Positions 19,039 through 28,970 of a DNA stretch of 64,000 nucleotides are shown here, piece by piece (position 1 is the stretch's first letter; each line of letters starts with the position of its first letter). The position numbers and the translations under genes were made by a program. This DNA comes from Rhizobium sp. CB3090 (GTDB lineage: Bacteria > Pseudomonadota > Alphaproteobacteria > Rhizobiales > Rhizobiaceae), in assembly GCF_029714285.1 (NCBI RefSeq), contig NZ_CP121662.1, positions 1 to 64,000 of the forward strand, read 5' to 3'. The notes under the pieces are model-generated. The model had not been told where the DNA came from and did no database searches. It worked only from the letters and a program-made list of their open reading frames with translations.

Positions 19039-20196
19039 ATGGTGAAACAGAAGGAACGCCGGCCCGGTTCGAAACCCGCGGGCGGCCCCGGCGCAAAGCC
19101 CCAAAGGGATGTCCGGCGTGACGCGCCGCTGAAGACCGGCAAGCCGCCGGCGAAGCCCGCACGTGATGCCGGCCCGAGGTCGGCGCCGGCCGCGCGCGAC
19201 CGCGACGGGCGGATGTCAGAGCCGCGGGTTACGGCGGCTATCGCGGTCACGTCCGAACGCCCGTTGATCACCCGAAACGGCGAGCGTCCGGTGGAGCGCG
19301 TGCCCGTCATCCTCGAATCGCTGGGTGCCGGGGATTTCCACCTGATCGACAGCGGCAACGGGTTGAAGCTCGAGCAATACGGTCCCTATCGCATCGTCCG
19401 GCCGGAGGCACAGGCGCTGTGGCAGCCATCGTTCGCCGCCCATGTCTGGGACAATGCCGATGCGATCTTCACCGGCGATACCGATGAGGACGGCATGGGC
19501 CGCTGGCGGTTTCCGCGTGAAGCGCTCGGTGAGACCTGGCCGCTGCAATTGCTCGGCATCGATTTTCTCGGCCGCTTCACCGCCTTCCGCCATGTCGGCG
19601 TCTTCCCGGAGCAGATCGTGCACTGGGCCTGGATGAAGGAACAAGTCGAAGCCGCAAAGCGGCCGCTGAAGGTGTTGAACCTTTTCGGCTATACCGGTGT
19701 CGCTTCGCTGGTCGCTGCTGCTGCCGGCGCCGAAGTCACCCATGTCGACGCCTCGAAGAAGGCGATCGGCTGGGCGCGGGAAAACCAGGCGCTCGGCCGC
19801 ATGGAAAAACTGCCGATCCGCTGGATCTGCGAAGACGCCATGAAATTCATCCTGCGCGAGGAACGGCGCGGCAACAAATACGACATCATCCTGACCGACC
19901 CGCCGAAGTTCGGCCGCGGCCCGAATGGTGAGGTCTGGCATCTCTTCGAACATCTGCCGTCGATGCTCGACATCTGCCGCGAAATCCTGTCGCCCAAGGC
20001 GCTTGGCCTGGTGCTGACAGCCTATTCCATCCGCGCCAGCTTCTATTCGATCCATGAGCTGATGCGCGAAACCATGCGCGGCGCTGGCGGCGTCGTCGAA
20101 TCCGGCGAACTGGTGATCCGCGAGGCTGGCCTCGACGGCAAGACGCCGGGCCGCGCGCTCTCAACATCTCTCTTCAGCCGCTGGGTGCCGAAATGA
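19039..20196 (+). CDS. Class I SAM-dependent RNA methyltransferase (RlmI-like)
   Basis: A 385-residue protein with a basic, Pro/Lys/Arg-rich disordered N-terminus (about 1-60) and a Rossmann methyltransferase domain: SAM motif LFGYTGVASLVAAAAGAEVTHVDASK, then the catalytic TDPPKFGRGP loop. The DPPKF motif and overall layout resemble the RlmI/RlmK-type 23S rRNA cytosine/guanine methylases; the exact target is not assignable. The ATG at 19039 is chosen because the preceding in-frame stretch from 18838 lacks similarity. It overlaps the next methyltransferase gene by four bases. Confidence 0.82.
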   Translation: MVKQKERRPGSKPAGGPGAKPQRDVRRDAPLKTGKPPAKPARDAGPRSAPAARDRDGRMSEPRVTAAIAVTSERPLITRNGERPVERVPVILESLGAGDFHLIDSGNGLKLEQYGPYRIVRPEAQALWQPSFAAHVWDNADAIFTGDTDEDGMGRWRFPREALGETWPLQLLGIDFLGRFTAFRHVGVFPEQIVHWAWMKEQVEAAKRPLKVLNLFGYTGVASLVAAAAGAEVTHVDASKKAIGWARENQALGRMEKLPIRWICEDAMKFILREERRGNKYDIILTDPPKFGRGPNGEVWHLFEHLPSMLDICREILSPKALGLVLTAYSIRASFYSIHELMRETMRGAGGVVESGELVIREAGLDGKTPGRALSTSLFSRWVPK

Positions 20197-21053
20197 ACCA
20201 TGATTTCCGCAATGACGGCCCCCGCAAGGTCGGACATGTCAAGGAGGTCACCTCCCTTGCCAATCCGATCATCAAGGACATCAAGGCGCTGACCAACAAG
20301 AAGTCGCGCGAGGAGAGCGGCGCTTTCCTGGCGGAAGGTTTGAAGCTGGTCATCGATGCCCTGGAGCTCGGCTGGACCATTCGCACGCTGGTCTACGCCA
20401 AGGCGGCCAAAGGCAGGCCGCTGGTCGAGCAGGTGGCCGCCAAAACCGTCGCTGCCGGCGGGCTGGTGCTCGAAGTCAGCGAAAAAGTTATCGCCTCCAT
20501 CACCCGCCGCGATAACCCGCAGATGGTGGTCGGCATATTCGACCAGCGCTGGCGGCAGCTCCGCGACGTCAAGCCGAAGACCGGCGACACCTGGGTGGCA
20601 CTCGATCGCGTGCGTGACCCCGGCAATCTCGGCACCATCATCCGCACCGCCGATGCGGCTGGTGCGTCCGGCGTGATCCTCGTCGGTGAAACGACGGACC
20701 CGTTTTCGCTGGAAACCGTAAGGGCAACCATGGGCTCGGTCTTCGCCGTTCCCGTCGTCAAGGCGACGCCGGAAGAGTTTTTGGCCTGGAAGAAGACCGC
20801 GGGCGTTTCCGTTGTGGCCACCCATCTGGCCGGTGCTGTCGATTACCGCACGATCGATTACAAGAAAAAGCCCGTCGTGCTGCTGATGGGCAATGAACAG
20901 TCCGGCCTGCCGGATGCCCTGGCGAAGGAGGCCGATGCGCTTGCCCGCATCCCGCAGGCCGGCCGCGCCGACAGCCTTAACCTGGCGGTGGCGACGGCAG
21001 TCATGCTGTTCGAATCCCGCCGTCATCTTCTGACCCTAAGCGAGACGCGATGA
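20193..21053 (+). CDS. TrmH/SpoU family RNA 2'-O-methyltransferase
   Basis: A 286-residue SPOUT methyltransferase with an N-terminal substrate-binding domain ([19 protein letters not shown], about 20-100) and a C-terminal knotted domain with the three SpoU motifs: [18 protein letters not shown], the central [22 protein letters not shown], and [11 protein letters not shown] / [15 protein letters not shown]. Probably methylates ribose in rRNA or tRNA; the site is unknown. It overlaps the upstream methylase and downstream lspA by four bases on each side (ATGA), forming one translationally coupled operon. Confidence 0.9.
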   Translation: MNHDFRNDGPRKVGHVKEVTSLANPIIKDIKALTNKKSREESGAFLAEGLKLVIDALELGWTIRTLVYAKAAKGRPLVEQVAAKTVAAGGLVLEVSEKVIASITRRDNPQMVVGIFDQRWRQLRDVKPKTGDTWVALDRVRDPGNLGTIIRTADAAGASGVILVGETTDPFSLETVRATMGSVFAVPVVKATPEEFLAWKKTAGVSVVATHLAGAVDYRTIDYKKKPVVLLMGNEQSGLPDALAKEADALARIPQAGRADSLNLAVATAVMLFESRRHLLTLSETR

Positions 21054-21568
21054 CCGACAGCGAGATGAACGAACAAGCACCCGCAAAACCCGCTCTGTTT
21101 TCCCGGCCTTTGCCGATCCTGATTTTCATTGTGGCCGCCGTTATCCTCGATCAGGCGGTCAAGATCATAGTCGACAACTGGCTGCCTTTGCAGGAGATGG
21201 TGCCGGTCATTCCGATGCTGGCGCTTTACCGCACCTATAATCTCGGCGTCGCCTTCTCGATGCTGTCGGGCACGGATGGCTGGTTCATCGTCGGCATGCG
21301 GCTCGTTATCGTCGTTTTCGTGCTCTGGCTCTGGCGGCGGACGCCAAATCATCGCTGGCTTGCCCATCTCGGCTTCGCTTTGATTATTGCCGGTGCGCTC
21401 GGCAACCTGATCGACCGGTTCCTCTACGGCCATGTGATCGACTACATCCTCTTCCATACCGAAACATGGTCGTTCGCCGTCTTCAATCTCGCCGACAGTT
21501 TCATCACCGTCGGGGCGGGCTGCGTCATTCTGGACGAGCTGCTTTTGCCGAAAAAGGCGAAAGCCTAA
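21050..21568 (+). CDS. lspA: Lipoprotein signal peptidase (signal peptidase II)
   Basis: Inner-membrane aspartyl protease that removes signal peptides from prolipoproteins. The 172-residue protein has four membrane segments and the family motifs GALGNLIDR (115-123) and HVIDY, with catalytic aspartates expected at D131 and D149 (FNLADS). It overlaps the SpoU gene by four bases. Lnt, which acts later in the same pathway, is encoded at 46962-48560. Confidence 0.96.
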   Translation: MTDSEMNEQAPAKPALFSRPLPILIFIVAAVILDQAVKIIVDNWLPLQEMVPVIPMLALYRTYNLGVAFSMLSGTDGWFIVGMRLVIVVFVLWLWRRTPNHRWLAHLGFALIIAGALGNLIDRFLYGHVIDYILFHTETWSFAVFNLADSFITVGAGCVILDELLLPKKAKA

Positions 21569-21623
21569 AATTCTAACGAATCCCTGAAGGCAACGGGAAG
21601 AGTGCTCATGTTAGTAAGACAAC

Positions 21624-23909
21624 ATGAGCACTCTGGCAAACCTGCAGGAAAAGCTTGTCGCCGCCGTTGACGACCACGCCGCACCACGCGAACGGCCGGT
21701 TGAAGACGCGCCGCCCATTACTGCCGATCCCATTGAGATTTCGCCGGCTAACATTTTGGATGCGCCGCAGCCTGCGTTTTCCCAATGGCTGCAGCGCCAT
21801 TGGTTGAACGGTGGCGGCCTGATTGCCGGCGTCGCGTTCTTGTGGGTCGGCTATGCCGGCGGCCCGCTGGCGCTTGCTGCTTTGCTAGGCCTGATGGTGC
21901 TGGCGATTGTCGCCGGCGGCGTCTTCCGCAGGCGAAATGCTGCCCGCAAGGTCGTGGCGGAGACGCCGACCCTCAGCGAACATGAGCACGACCGTCTCTG
22001 GGAGAACAACGAAAGCACCAGCCTGCTTGCCACCATCCACGATGCGCTTGGCGATATCACGGTGACACGCGACATCGAACGCCGCATCATTCATGGCAAT
22101 GCCACTTTCCGCAAACTGATCGGCAGGTCGAATCCAGAGGGTTTGACATTGGAGGAGGCGGGTCTTGTCTTCCGCGCCGCCCTAGCTTCCGAGCGCCAGG
22201 ACGCGGAGATTTCCACGCCGGAAGGCCCGCGCATCTTTGCTTGGCATGATGTCATGTTCCGTGATCCCGCCACCGGGCAGTTGAGGATCCAGAGCGTCGC
22301 CCGCGACGTCACCGAGGAGCGGCAGGCCGCGCGTCTGCGCGAAGAGGCACGGCTGAAGGCGGAATATAACAGCGCTGCCAAATCGCGGCTGCTCGCGACC
22401 GTCAGCCACGAGATCCGAACGCCTCTGTCGGGCATTCTCGGCATGAACCATCTGCTCGCCCAGACGCCGCTGACCCTGGAGCAGGCCAATTACCTGACCG
22501 GCATCCGCCAGTCTGGCAATGCCCTGGTGCAACTCGTCGAAGACCTCTTGGATTTCTCGACGATCGAAGTCGGCCGCTTCCAGCTCCGGCCGCGCGCCGA
22601 ACATCTGCGGCCGCTGCTGGAAGGCGTTGTCGAGATGCTCGCCCATCGCGCCCATGAAAAAGGTATCGAGATCGCCGCAACCGTCGCGGCGGATGTTCCC
22701 GAAATCATGGAGTTCGATCCCGCTCGCCTCCGCCAGGTGCTGTTCAACGTCATCGGCAATGCCGTGAAGTTTACGCAGACAGGTGGCGTCCTCATCCGCG
22801 CCGGCCTCGATAGCGAAGACCTGGTGATATCGGTCAGGGACAGCGGCCCGGGAATGACCGAGGAGGAGCAGGCACGCATCTTCGGCGAGTTCGAACAGGC
22901 GGGTAGCATGTTGGACAGAAGTGCCGGCACAGGTCTGGGGCTCGCCATCTCCGCCCGCATCCTGCGTGAGTTCGGCGGCACATTGAGCGTTTCCAGCATG
23001 CGGGGCGAAGGCAGCGAATTCAACGTCCGCTTCCCGGTTTCGGCTGTTGCCGGAGAGAACGAACAGGTCAGGCGCAACGAGCTGCTCAAATGCTCCCGTG
23101 TACTGCTGCTGGCGCCGGAAGGCGCCGCAAGCACGGCGATTGCCGATACCATCCGCACACTTGGCGGCCACTGCCGCCTGATCGGTCCCGGTGATGTGGA
23201 AAAGCTGGCGCGGTCCGCTCTTCAAGACGAAGGCATGCCGCTGACGGATCTCATCGTCGATCATCGCATGGCCCCATGGTATTTCCGCGAAGGGACTGAA
23301 CTTGTCGCGTCCGGCGTTAGAAAGATCTTTCTGGTCAATCCGGAGGAGCGCAACACGCATCCGCTCGATCTCTTCGATGCATGGCTCATTCGGCCGTTGC
23401 GCGAACAATCGCTGATCGATGTGCTGAGCGGCCGCATGCGCGGCATGGAGAAGCGGGATGTGCTGAGCAGCCCGCCCGAAATCGGTATCGTGACGCCGGA
23501 GACGGCGGATGTCGCACTCAACGTTCTCTTGGGCGAGGACGATCCTGTCAACGCCATGCTGGTGCGCGCCATGCTCGCCAAAGCCGGCCACAGGGTTCGT
23601 CTCGTCGAGGATTTCGATAATTTGCTCGCCCGCGCCGAAAACAGCGAAAATCGCCCTGATGTCGTCGTCACCGATCTCACCATGCCCGGCGGCGAGGGCG
23701 CAGCGATGCTCGCGCAACTAAGGGCATTGGAGCGCCGATACGGCCTTTCGCCGCTGCCTGTGATCGTGCTGACCGCCGACAGTCGCGACGCCATCCGACG
23801 CCAGGCACTGCTTTCCGGGGCCGATGCCGTCATCGTCAAGCCGGTAGATCCCGATCGTTTGATCGCAGAGGTACGGGGCCTGTCGAAGCAGGCTTTGGGA
23901 CACGGCTAG
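21624..23909 (+). CDS. Hybrid sensor histidine kinase / response regulator
   Basis: A 761-residue membrane kinase. Two membrane helices (about 60-100), a PAS-like sensor (about 130-240), a HisKA domain with H262 in VSHEIRTPLSGILG, an HATPase domain (NAVKFTQTGG N-box, DSGPGM G1, GTGLGL G2), a degenerate receiver (about 485-600) and a standard C-terminal receiver with phosphoacceptor D684 (VVTDLTMPG) and the late Lys in VKPVD. Target unknown. It starts 55 bases after lspA and precedes olsB, an arrangement I recall from Sinorhizobium. Confidence 0.92.
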   Translation: MSTLANLQEKLVAAVDDHAAPRERPVEDAPPITADPIEISPANILDAPQPAFSQWLQRHWLNGGGLIAGVAFLWVGYAGGPLALAALLGLMVLAIVAGGVFRRRNAARKVVAETPTLSEHEHDRLWENNESTSLLATIHDALGDITVTRDIERRIIHGNATFRKLIGRSNPEGLTLEEAGLVFRAALASERQDAEISTPEGPRIFAWHDVMFRDPATGQLRIQSVARDVTEERQAARLREEARLKAEYNSAAKSRLLATVSHEIRTPLSGILGMNHLLAQTPLTLEQANYLTGIRQSGNALVQLVEDLLDFSTIEVGRFQLRPRAEHLRPLLEGVVEMLAHRAHEKGIEIAATVAADVPEIMEFDPARLRQVLFNVIGNAVKFTQTGGVLIRAGLDSEDLVISVRDSGPGMTEEEQARIFGEFEQAGSMLDRSAGTGLGLAISARILREFGGTLSVSSMRGEGSEFNVRFPVSAVAGENEQVRRNELLKCSRVLLLAPEGAASTAIADTIRTLGGHCRLIGPGDVEKLARSALQDEGMPLTDLIVDHRMAPWYFREGTELVASGVRKIFLVNPEERNTHPLDLFDAWLIRPLREQSLIDVLSGRMRGMEKRDVLSSPPEIGIVTPETADVALNVLLGEDDPVNAMLVRAMLAKAGHRVRLVEDFDNLLARAENSENRPDVVVTDLTMPGGEGAAMLAQLRALERRYGLSPLPVIVLTADSRDAIRRQALLSGADAVIVKPVDPDRLIAEVRGLSKQALGHG

Positions 23910-24141
23910 ATTGAAAACATGCCTCCGAATCGTGATTCGGTCCTCTCCGTCTGCGCGATGACGAACTTGTCGAAAAGCCGCTTCGCAGCTTTTAAGAGCA
24001 TCTCTTAGGATATAAGGGCTTCATCCGAATTCGGTGATTGGAACAGGCACGGTTCTTGCTTTTCGCAAAACACCATGTCACTTTCCTGTCGCACGAATTT
24101 GCTTTATGGCGGCTATATCAACCCGTAGAGGGGGAGTCGCC

Positions 24142-25020
24142 ATGTCCATCGAAATTTTGAATCGCGAAGCTCAGGGCGAAATGGTTCAGTCTTCAAAGGC
24201 AACGGTTGAGCCGGTTGCCAGCGATGTGCTCGGACGCATCGGAAATCTAGAAACGCGCCTTGCTCGCACGGCACGGGAAATTGATGCTGCCCAGGCGGTG
24301 CGCTATCGCGTCTTCGTTGAGGAGATGAATGCGCAACTCCCGGCCGATGCCATGCGTCGCCAGCGCGATATCGATAGCTGGGATTCGATCTGCGACCATC
24401 TGCTGGTTCTCGACCGCTCGCTGGAAGGCGATTCGGAAGACCAGATTGTCGGCACCTATCGTCTGCTGCGCCAGGATGTGGCGATGGCGAATGGCGGCTT
24501 CTATTCTTCTTCGGAATTCGACATCGATGCCCTGCTCGCCCGTCATCCCGAAAAGCGCTTCATGGAACTCGGCCGCTCCTGCGTGCTGCCGGAATACCGT
24601 ACCAAGCGAACGGTCGAACTGCTGTGGCAGGGCAATTGGGCCTATTCGCTGAAACACGGCATGAACGCCATGTTCGGCTGCGCCTCCTTCCCCGGCATCC
24701 GTCCGGAGCAGCATGCGCTGGCTCTATCCTTCCTCTACCATAACGTCAGCGCCAAGGACGAATGGGCCGTCAGCGCGCTGCCGTCGCTTGCACGCACCAT
24801 GGACCTGATGCCCGTCGAAGCGGTCAATTCCAAGAAGGCGCTGATGGCGCTGCCGCCGCTGATCAAGGGTTACCTGCGCCTTGGCGCCATGGTCGGCTCC
24901 ACCGCCGTCGTGGATCATGCCTTCAACACGACCGACGTCCTGATCGTCCTGCCGATCGCCAGCATTTCGGACCGCTATGTCAATTATTACGGTGCCGACG
25001 CCGGCCGGTTTGCGAGTTGA
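24142..25020 (+). CDS. olsB: L-ornithine N-alpha-acyltransferase OlsB
   Basis: A 292-residue GNAT-like/hemolysin-homologue acyltransferase that adds a 3-hydroxyacyl chain from ACP to ornithine, giving lyso-ornithine lipid. Matching features are the acyl-homoserine-lactone-synthase-like region QAVRYRVFVEEMNAQLP, the VGTYRLL strand and LGRSCVLPEYRTKRTVELLW. The context (hybrid kinase upstream, cyclase and malic enzyme downstream) matches my recollection of the olsB locus of Sinorhizobium meliloti. The start at 24142 has GGGGGAG about 7 bases upstream; the frame is open from 24034. Its partner OlsA is proposed at 41827. Confidence 0.85.
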   Translation: MSIEILNREAQGEMVQSSKATVEPVASDVLGRIGNLETRLARTAREIDAAQAVRYRVFVEEMNAQLPADAMRRQRDIDSWDSICDHLLVLDRSLEGDSEDQIVGTYRLLRQDVAMANGGFYSSSEFDIDALLARHPEKRFMELGRSCVLPEYRTKRTVELLWQGNWAYSLKHGMNAMFGCASFPGIRPEQHALALSFLYHNVSAKDEWAVSALPSLARTMDLMPVEAVNSKKALMALPPLIKGYLRLGAMVGSTAVVDHAFNTTDVLIVLPIASISDRYVNYYGADAGRFAS

Positions 25021-25056
25021 TTGACGTAAGCCGGACTGATTCGGCCCCGGCCATCC

Positions 25057-26466
25057 TCAGGGAATCGCAAAAATATCGATCTCATCCGTAATGCCGCGAA
25101 GCGAAACGTGGTGGGATTGCGGCGTCAAACCGTGTGTCGTCAGCAATTCGCTGGCGCGAGGATTGTCGAGTACGGAGCCGGTGGCGAATATTTCGTGCGA
25201 GTTGGCGAGATGCTGCACGCGGGAAGCAATATTGACCGTCTGTCCGAAATAATCCTGACGCTCGTTCAGGCTAACCGCGATGCACGGCCCTTCATGAATG
25301 CCGATCTTGAGAAGGAGATCGTCGTTGCCGCGCTCCTTGTTGAGGCTGACCATCGCTTCGCGCATCCGCATGGCCGCGACCAGTGCCCGGTCCGGCGTCG
25401 GAAACGTCGCCATCACCGCATCGCCGATGGTTTTGACGATGGCACCCGCCTCCGCACCGACGATCTCTTGCAGGATGCCGAAATGGGTTCTTACCAGATC
25501 GAAGGCGGCAAGGTCGCCGACCCTTTCATATAGCGCCGTCGAACCGCGCAAATCGGTGAACAGGAAGGTGAGGCTGGTGATCTTCAGCCGCTGGTCCACG
25601 TCGATCGTGTCCGTGCGGTGGATGTCGCGGAAGGTTTGATTCGAGAGCAGTCGCTTTGCGGTCAGGAATGGACGCCGTCGACCCAGCAGGCCGTGCAGCA
25701 CGTCATTGGCCACGCAGATCGATGGCAATGTGCGGACCTCCGTGTGATTTTCCATCAGAACGCGCAAGGGGCCGGGTCGCAGGGTGATGGGTTCGCTGTG
25801 CCGGTGCATGCGATCGAATATGAGCGAGATGGTCTGCCGCTCCTTCGACGGCTCGCCCTTTACGTCCAGGAATAGTGCCGCATGCGTGACCGGCTCGAAG
25901 ATGATCACGTATTCCGCCGGCAACTGAAGCGATACGACGGCTTTTTCTCCCGCAGGCAGTTCCAGCGCCTCCAGAATGAATTGGTCGACCGTCGCTTCGT
26001 AGCCCTCATCGGGAAGGTCGACGCCTGAGCCCCAATAGATCTGGCGAAAATACTCGAAGGGCGGCAATTCGTGCGGATTGTGAGCCTCGATATGGCGCAC
26101 GCGCGGGCTGACGGTGAAGGTGACTTCGACCATCTCGTCGAGGGTCGGCTCGTAGCCGGCAGCGCAAAGTGCGCAGCTATAGGTGTCGCTCTGCACGGTC
26201 TTCAGCGAAGTATTGGCGTCCAACACCCCACCGCAACCGGGGCACAGAACATTCCAGGAGATCTCGAAGAGGCCGAGGCGTGATGCATGCAGGAAGGCGT
26301 TGATGGTCTGCTCTTCATCGAAGCCGTGCTCGGCTGCGAAGGCAAGCGCGTTGACGCGGTTGAGCTTGCGATCGGGCGCGTCAAGGACGAGCCGCTCGAT
26401 GGCGTCGACAATATCCGGCTGCGCTGAATGGCGCAGCACTTCAAACAGGGGCTGGGCTTCACTCAT
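25057..26466 (-). CDS. Class III adenylate/guanylate cyclase with N-terminal DUF5939-type domain
   Basis: A 469-residue soluble protein. The C-terminal class III cyclase domain (about 285-465) keeps the metal-binding aspartates (FTDLRGS and KTIGDAVM), the purine-recognition Lys, and the transition-state Asn/Arg pair in GQTVNIASR, so it should be active. The N-terminal part (about 1-270) has a small zinc-ribbon-like CPGCGG / CALC motif (spacing about 30 residues) and a DUF5939-like region. Rhizobia carry many such cyclases; the signal is unknown. It is convergent with olsB and lies downstream of the malic enzyme gene on the same strand. Confidence 0.85.
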   Translation of the reverse strand: MSEAQPLFEVLRHSAQPDIVDAIERLVLDAPDRKLNRVNALAFAAEHGFDEEQTINAFLHASRLGLFEISWNVLCPGCGGVLDANTSLKTVQSDTYSCALCAAGYEPTLDEMVEVTFTVSPRVRHIEAHNPHELPPFEYFRQIYWGSGVDLPDEGYEATVDQFILEALELPAGEKAVVSLQLPAEYVIIFEPVTHAALFLDVKGEPSKERQTISLIFDRMHRHSEPITLRPGPLRVLMENHTEVRTLPSICVANDVLHGLLGRRRPFLTAKRLLSNQTFRDIHRTDTIDVDQRLKITSLTFLFTDLRGSTALYERVGDLAAFDLVRTHFGILQEIVGAEAGAIVKTIGDAVMATFPTPDRALVAAMRMREAMVSLNKERGNDDLLLKIGIHEGPCIAVSLNERQDYFGQTVNIASRVQHLANSHEIFATGSVLDNPRASELLTTHGLTPQSHHVSLRGITDEIDIFAIP

Positions 26467-26570
26467 TGGTGCATCTTACACCAAATCGAAACCGCAGCCA
26501 TTGGTCTTCTTGCAGTCTCGGCTCGGCACCGAGGTTAAGGGGGAATGGCCCGCAGCGAAAATGCCCCCTC

Positions 26571-28856
26571 TTAACCCGCCCCATAGGCGGCAATTGCCGC
26601 CATGTTGACGATATCCGAATCCTTTGCCCCCATCGAGGTGATCTGCACTGGCTTGTCGAGGCCGACGAGCAACGGACCGATCACGGTGGAGCCACCGAGT
26701 TCCTGTAGCATCTTCGTCGAGATCGAGGCTGAGTGGAAAGCGGGCATGACAAGCACGTTGGCAGGACCGGAGAGACGGGAGAAGGGATACAGCGTCTCGA
26801 CGATCTTGCGGTTCAGCGCCACGTCGGCGGCCATTTCGCCGTCGAATTCGAAATTGACATAGCGCCTGTCGAGAATGTTCACCGCCTCGCGCACGCGCTC
26901 GGAGCGTTCGCCTGGGGGATGGCCGAAGGTGGAGTAGGCGAGCATGGCGACGCGTGGTTCGTAGCCCATGCGCCGCGCGAAGCCGGCGGCTTCCTCGGCG
27001 ATATCGGCCAGCTCCTCCGACGTCGGCATGTCATGCACGGCGGTGTCGGCAACGATGACGGTGCGACCGCGGGCAAGCACCAGCGACGCGCCGATAACGC
27101 GATGCCCCGGCTTGGCGTCGATGCAGCGGCGCACGTCGTCGAGCGCGGTCGAATAGTTGCGCGTCACCCCTGTCACCATGCCATCGGCATCGCCGAGCGC
27201 CACCATGCAGGCGGCGAAATGGTTGCGGTCGTTATGGATGAGGCGCGTCACATCGCGGTGCAGGTAGCCTTTGCGCTGCAGCCGGGCATAGAGATAGTCG
27301 ATATAGGCCTCGACACGCTTGGAAATGCGGGCGTTGACGATTTCGAGTCCTGGCCGGTTGAGGTCGATCCCGGCGCGTTCGGCCGTGGCATGGAGCAGGT
27401 CCTCACGGCCGAGCAGGATGGCGGTGCCCAGCCCCTGGTTGGCGTAGGATAAAGCGGCGCGCATGACCTGCTCTTCCTCGGCTTCGGCGAAGACGATGCG
27501 CTTCGGATGCCGGCGCACGCGTTCGTAGAGCTGCGCCAGCGTCGAGGCGATCGGGTCGCGCCGGGCCGAGAGTTCGCGGGCATAGGCGGCCATGTCCGGG
27601 ATCGTACGGCGGGCGACGCCGCTTTCGATCGCCGCTTGTGCGACAGCAACCGGGATCGCCGAGATCAGGCGCGGATCGAAGGGTACGGGGATGATATATT
27701 GCGCCCCGAAGCGCGGTCTAGCACCCTGATAAGCGGCGACCACATCGTCCGGCACATCTTCGCGCGCCAGGCTGGCGAGGGCCTTGACGGCAGCGATCTT
27801 CATTTCATCGTTGATCGTCGAAGCCCTTACATCGAGCGCGCCGCGAAATATGTAGGGAAAGCCGAGGACGTTGTTCACCTGGTTCGGATAGTCGGAGCGT
27901 CCGGTCGCCATGATAGCGTCGTCACGGATGCGGGCGACTTCCTCCGGCGTGATTTCCGGATCGGGATTGGCCATGGCGAAGATGATCGGCTTGTCGGCCA
28001 TGGAGCGGATCATGTCTTCGGAGAAGGCACCCTTCTGCGACAGACCAAGAACTACGTCGGCGCCCTTCATCGCTTCGGCGAGCGTACGCTTGTCGGTCTT
28101 GACGGCATGCGCCGACTTCCACTGGTTCATGCCTTCGCTGCGGCCCTGGTAGATCACGCCCTTCGTGTCGCAGAGTATGATGTTGTCGGGGTTGAAGCCC
28201 ATTGCCTTGATTAGTTCGATGCAGGCAATCGCGGCAGCACCCGCGCCGTTGCAGACGAGCTTGGTGGTCTTGAGATCGCGGCCGGTCAATTCCAGTGCGT
28301 TGATCAGACCGGCGGTGGCGATGATCGCGGTGCCGTGCTGGTCGTCGTGGAAGACGGGGATATCCATCAGCTCGCGCAGGCGTTGCTCGATGATGAAGCA
28401 GTCAGGCGCCTTGATGTCCTCGAGATTGATGCCACCGAAGGAGGGACCGAGATAGCGGACGCAGTTGATGAACTCGTCGACATTTTCGGTGTCGATCTCG
28501 AGGTCGATCGAATCGACATCGGCAAAGCGCTTGAAGAGAACGGCCTTGCCTTCCATGACCGGCTTGGAGGCCAGCGCTCCAAGATTGCCGAGACCGAGAA
28601 TGGCTGTGCCGTTGGTGATGACGGCCACCATGTTGCCGCGCGACGTATAGTCGTAAGCCGTCTGCGGATCGGCAGCGATTGCCTTCACGGGAACGGCGAC
28701 GCCGGGCGAATAGGCAAGCGACAGGTCGCGCTGTGTTGCCATTGGTTTGGTCGGATTGATTTCAAGCTTGCCGGGGCGGCCCTGCTTGTGGAAATCGAGT
28801 GCTTCCTGCTCGGTGATCCCCGTTCCCGGACGCGGCGTACTGCTGGTGTCAGACAT
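26571..28856 (-). CDS. tme: Chimeric malic enzyme with C-terminal phosphotransacetylase-like domain
   Basis: Oxidatively decarboxylates malate to pyruvate. The 761-residue MaeB-type protein has an N-terminal malic enzyme module (about 1-430) with the catalytic Tyr/Lys region and the nucleotide-binding [16 protein letters not shown], and a C-terminal phosphotransacetylase-like domain (about 440-760) that is regulatory, not catalytic. Rhizobia have two such enzymes, NAD-dependent Dme and NADP-dependent Tme. The neighbours mutS and olsB match my recollection of the tme locus in S. meliloti, so NADP dependence is inferred from context only. Divergent from mutS. Confidence 0.85.
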   Translation of the reverse strand: MSDTSSTPRPGTGITEQEALDFHKQGRPGKLEINPTKPMATQRDLSLAYSPGVAVPVKAIAADPQTAYDYTSRGNMVAVITNGTAILGLGNLGALASKPVMEGKAVLFKRFADVDSIDLEIDTENVDEFINCVRYLGPSFGGINLEDIKAPDCFIIEQRLRELMDIPVFHDDQHGTAIIATAGLINALELTGRDLKTTKLVCNGAGAAAIACIELIKAMGFNPDNIILCDTKGVIYQGRSEGMNQWKSAHAVKTDKRTLAEAMKGADVVLGLSQKGAFSEDMIRSMADKPIIFAMANPDPEITPEEVARIRDDAIMATGRSDYPNQVNNVLGFPYIFRGALDVRASTINDEMKIAAVKALASLAREDVPDDVVAAYQGARPRFGAQYIIPVPFDPRLISAIPVAVAQAAIESGVARRTIPDMAAYARELSARRDPIASTLAQLYERVRRHPKRIVFAEAEEEQVMRAALSYANQGLGTAILLGREDLLHATAERAGIDLNRPGLEIVNARISKRVEAYIDYLYARLQRKGYLHRDVTRLIHNDRNHFAACMVALGDADGMVTGVTRNYSTALDDVRRCIDAKPGHRVIGASLVLARGRTVIVADTAVHDMPTSEELADIAEEAAGFARRMGYEPRVAMLAYSTFGHPPGERSERVREAVNILDRRYVNFEFDGEMAADVALNRKIVETLYPFSRLSGPANVLVMPAFHSASISTKMLQELGGSTVIGPLLVGLDKPVQITSMGAKDSDIVNMAAIAAYGAG

Positions 28857-28970
28857 GTATCCTCCCAAACCTCCTGTGGGCGACCGGTCCCTCTTGCCCG
28901 ATAGCTGTTGTCTTCTATAGCGGCGCGCGGATAGGGTGGCACCTCATTTTTTGGGAAAAACTGCACCTCC

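Noticed and set aside
22182..23717. 511-codon minus-strand ORF opposite the hybrid kinase
   Set aside because: Antisense shadow; the composition (rich in His, Gln, Arg, Asp) is that expected from reverse reading of GC-rich codons, and the kinase domains on the plus strand are complete.
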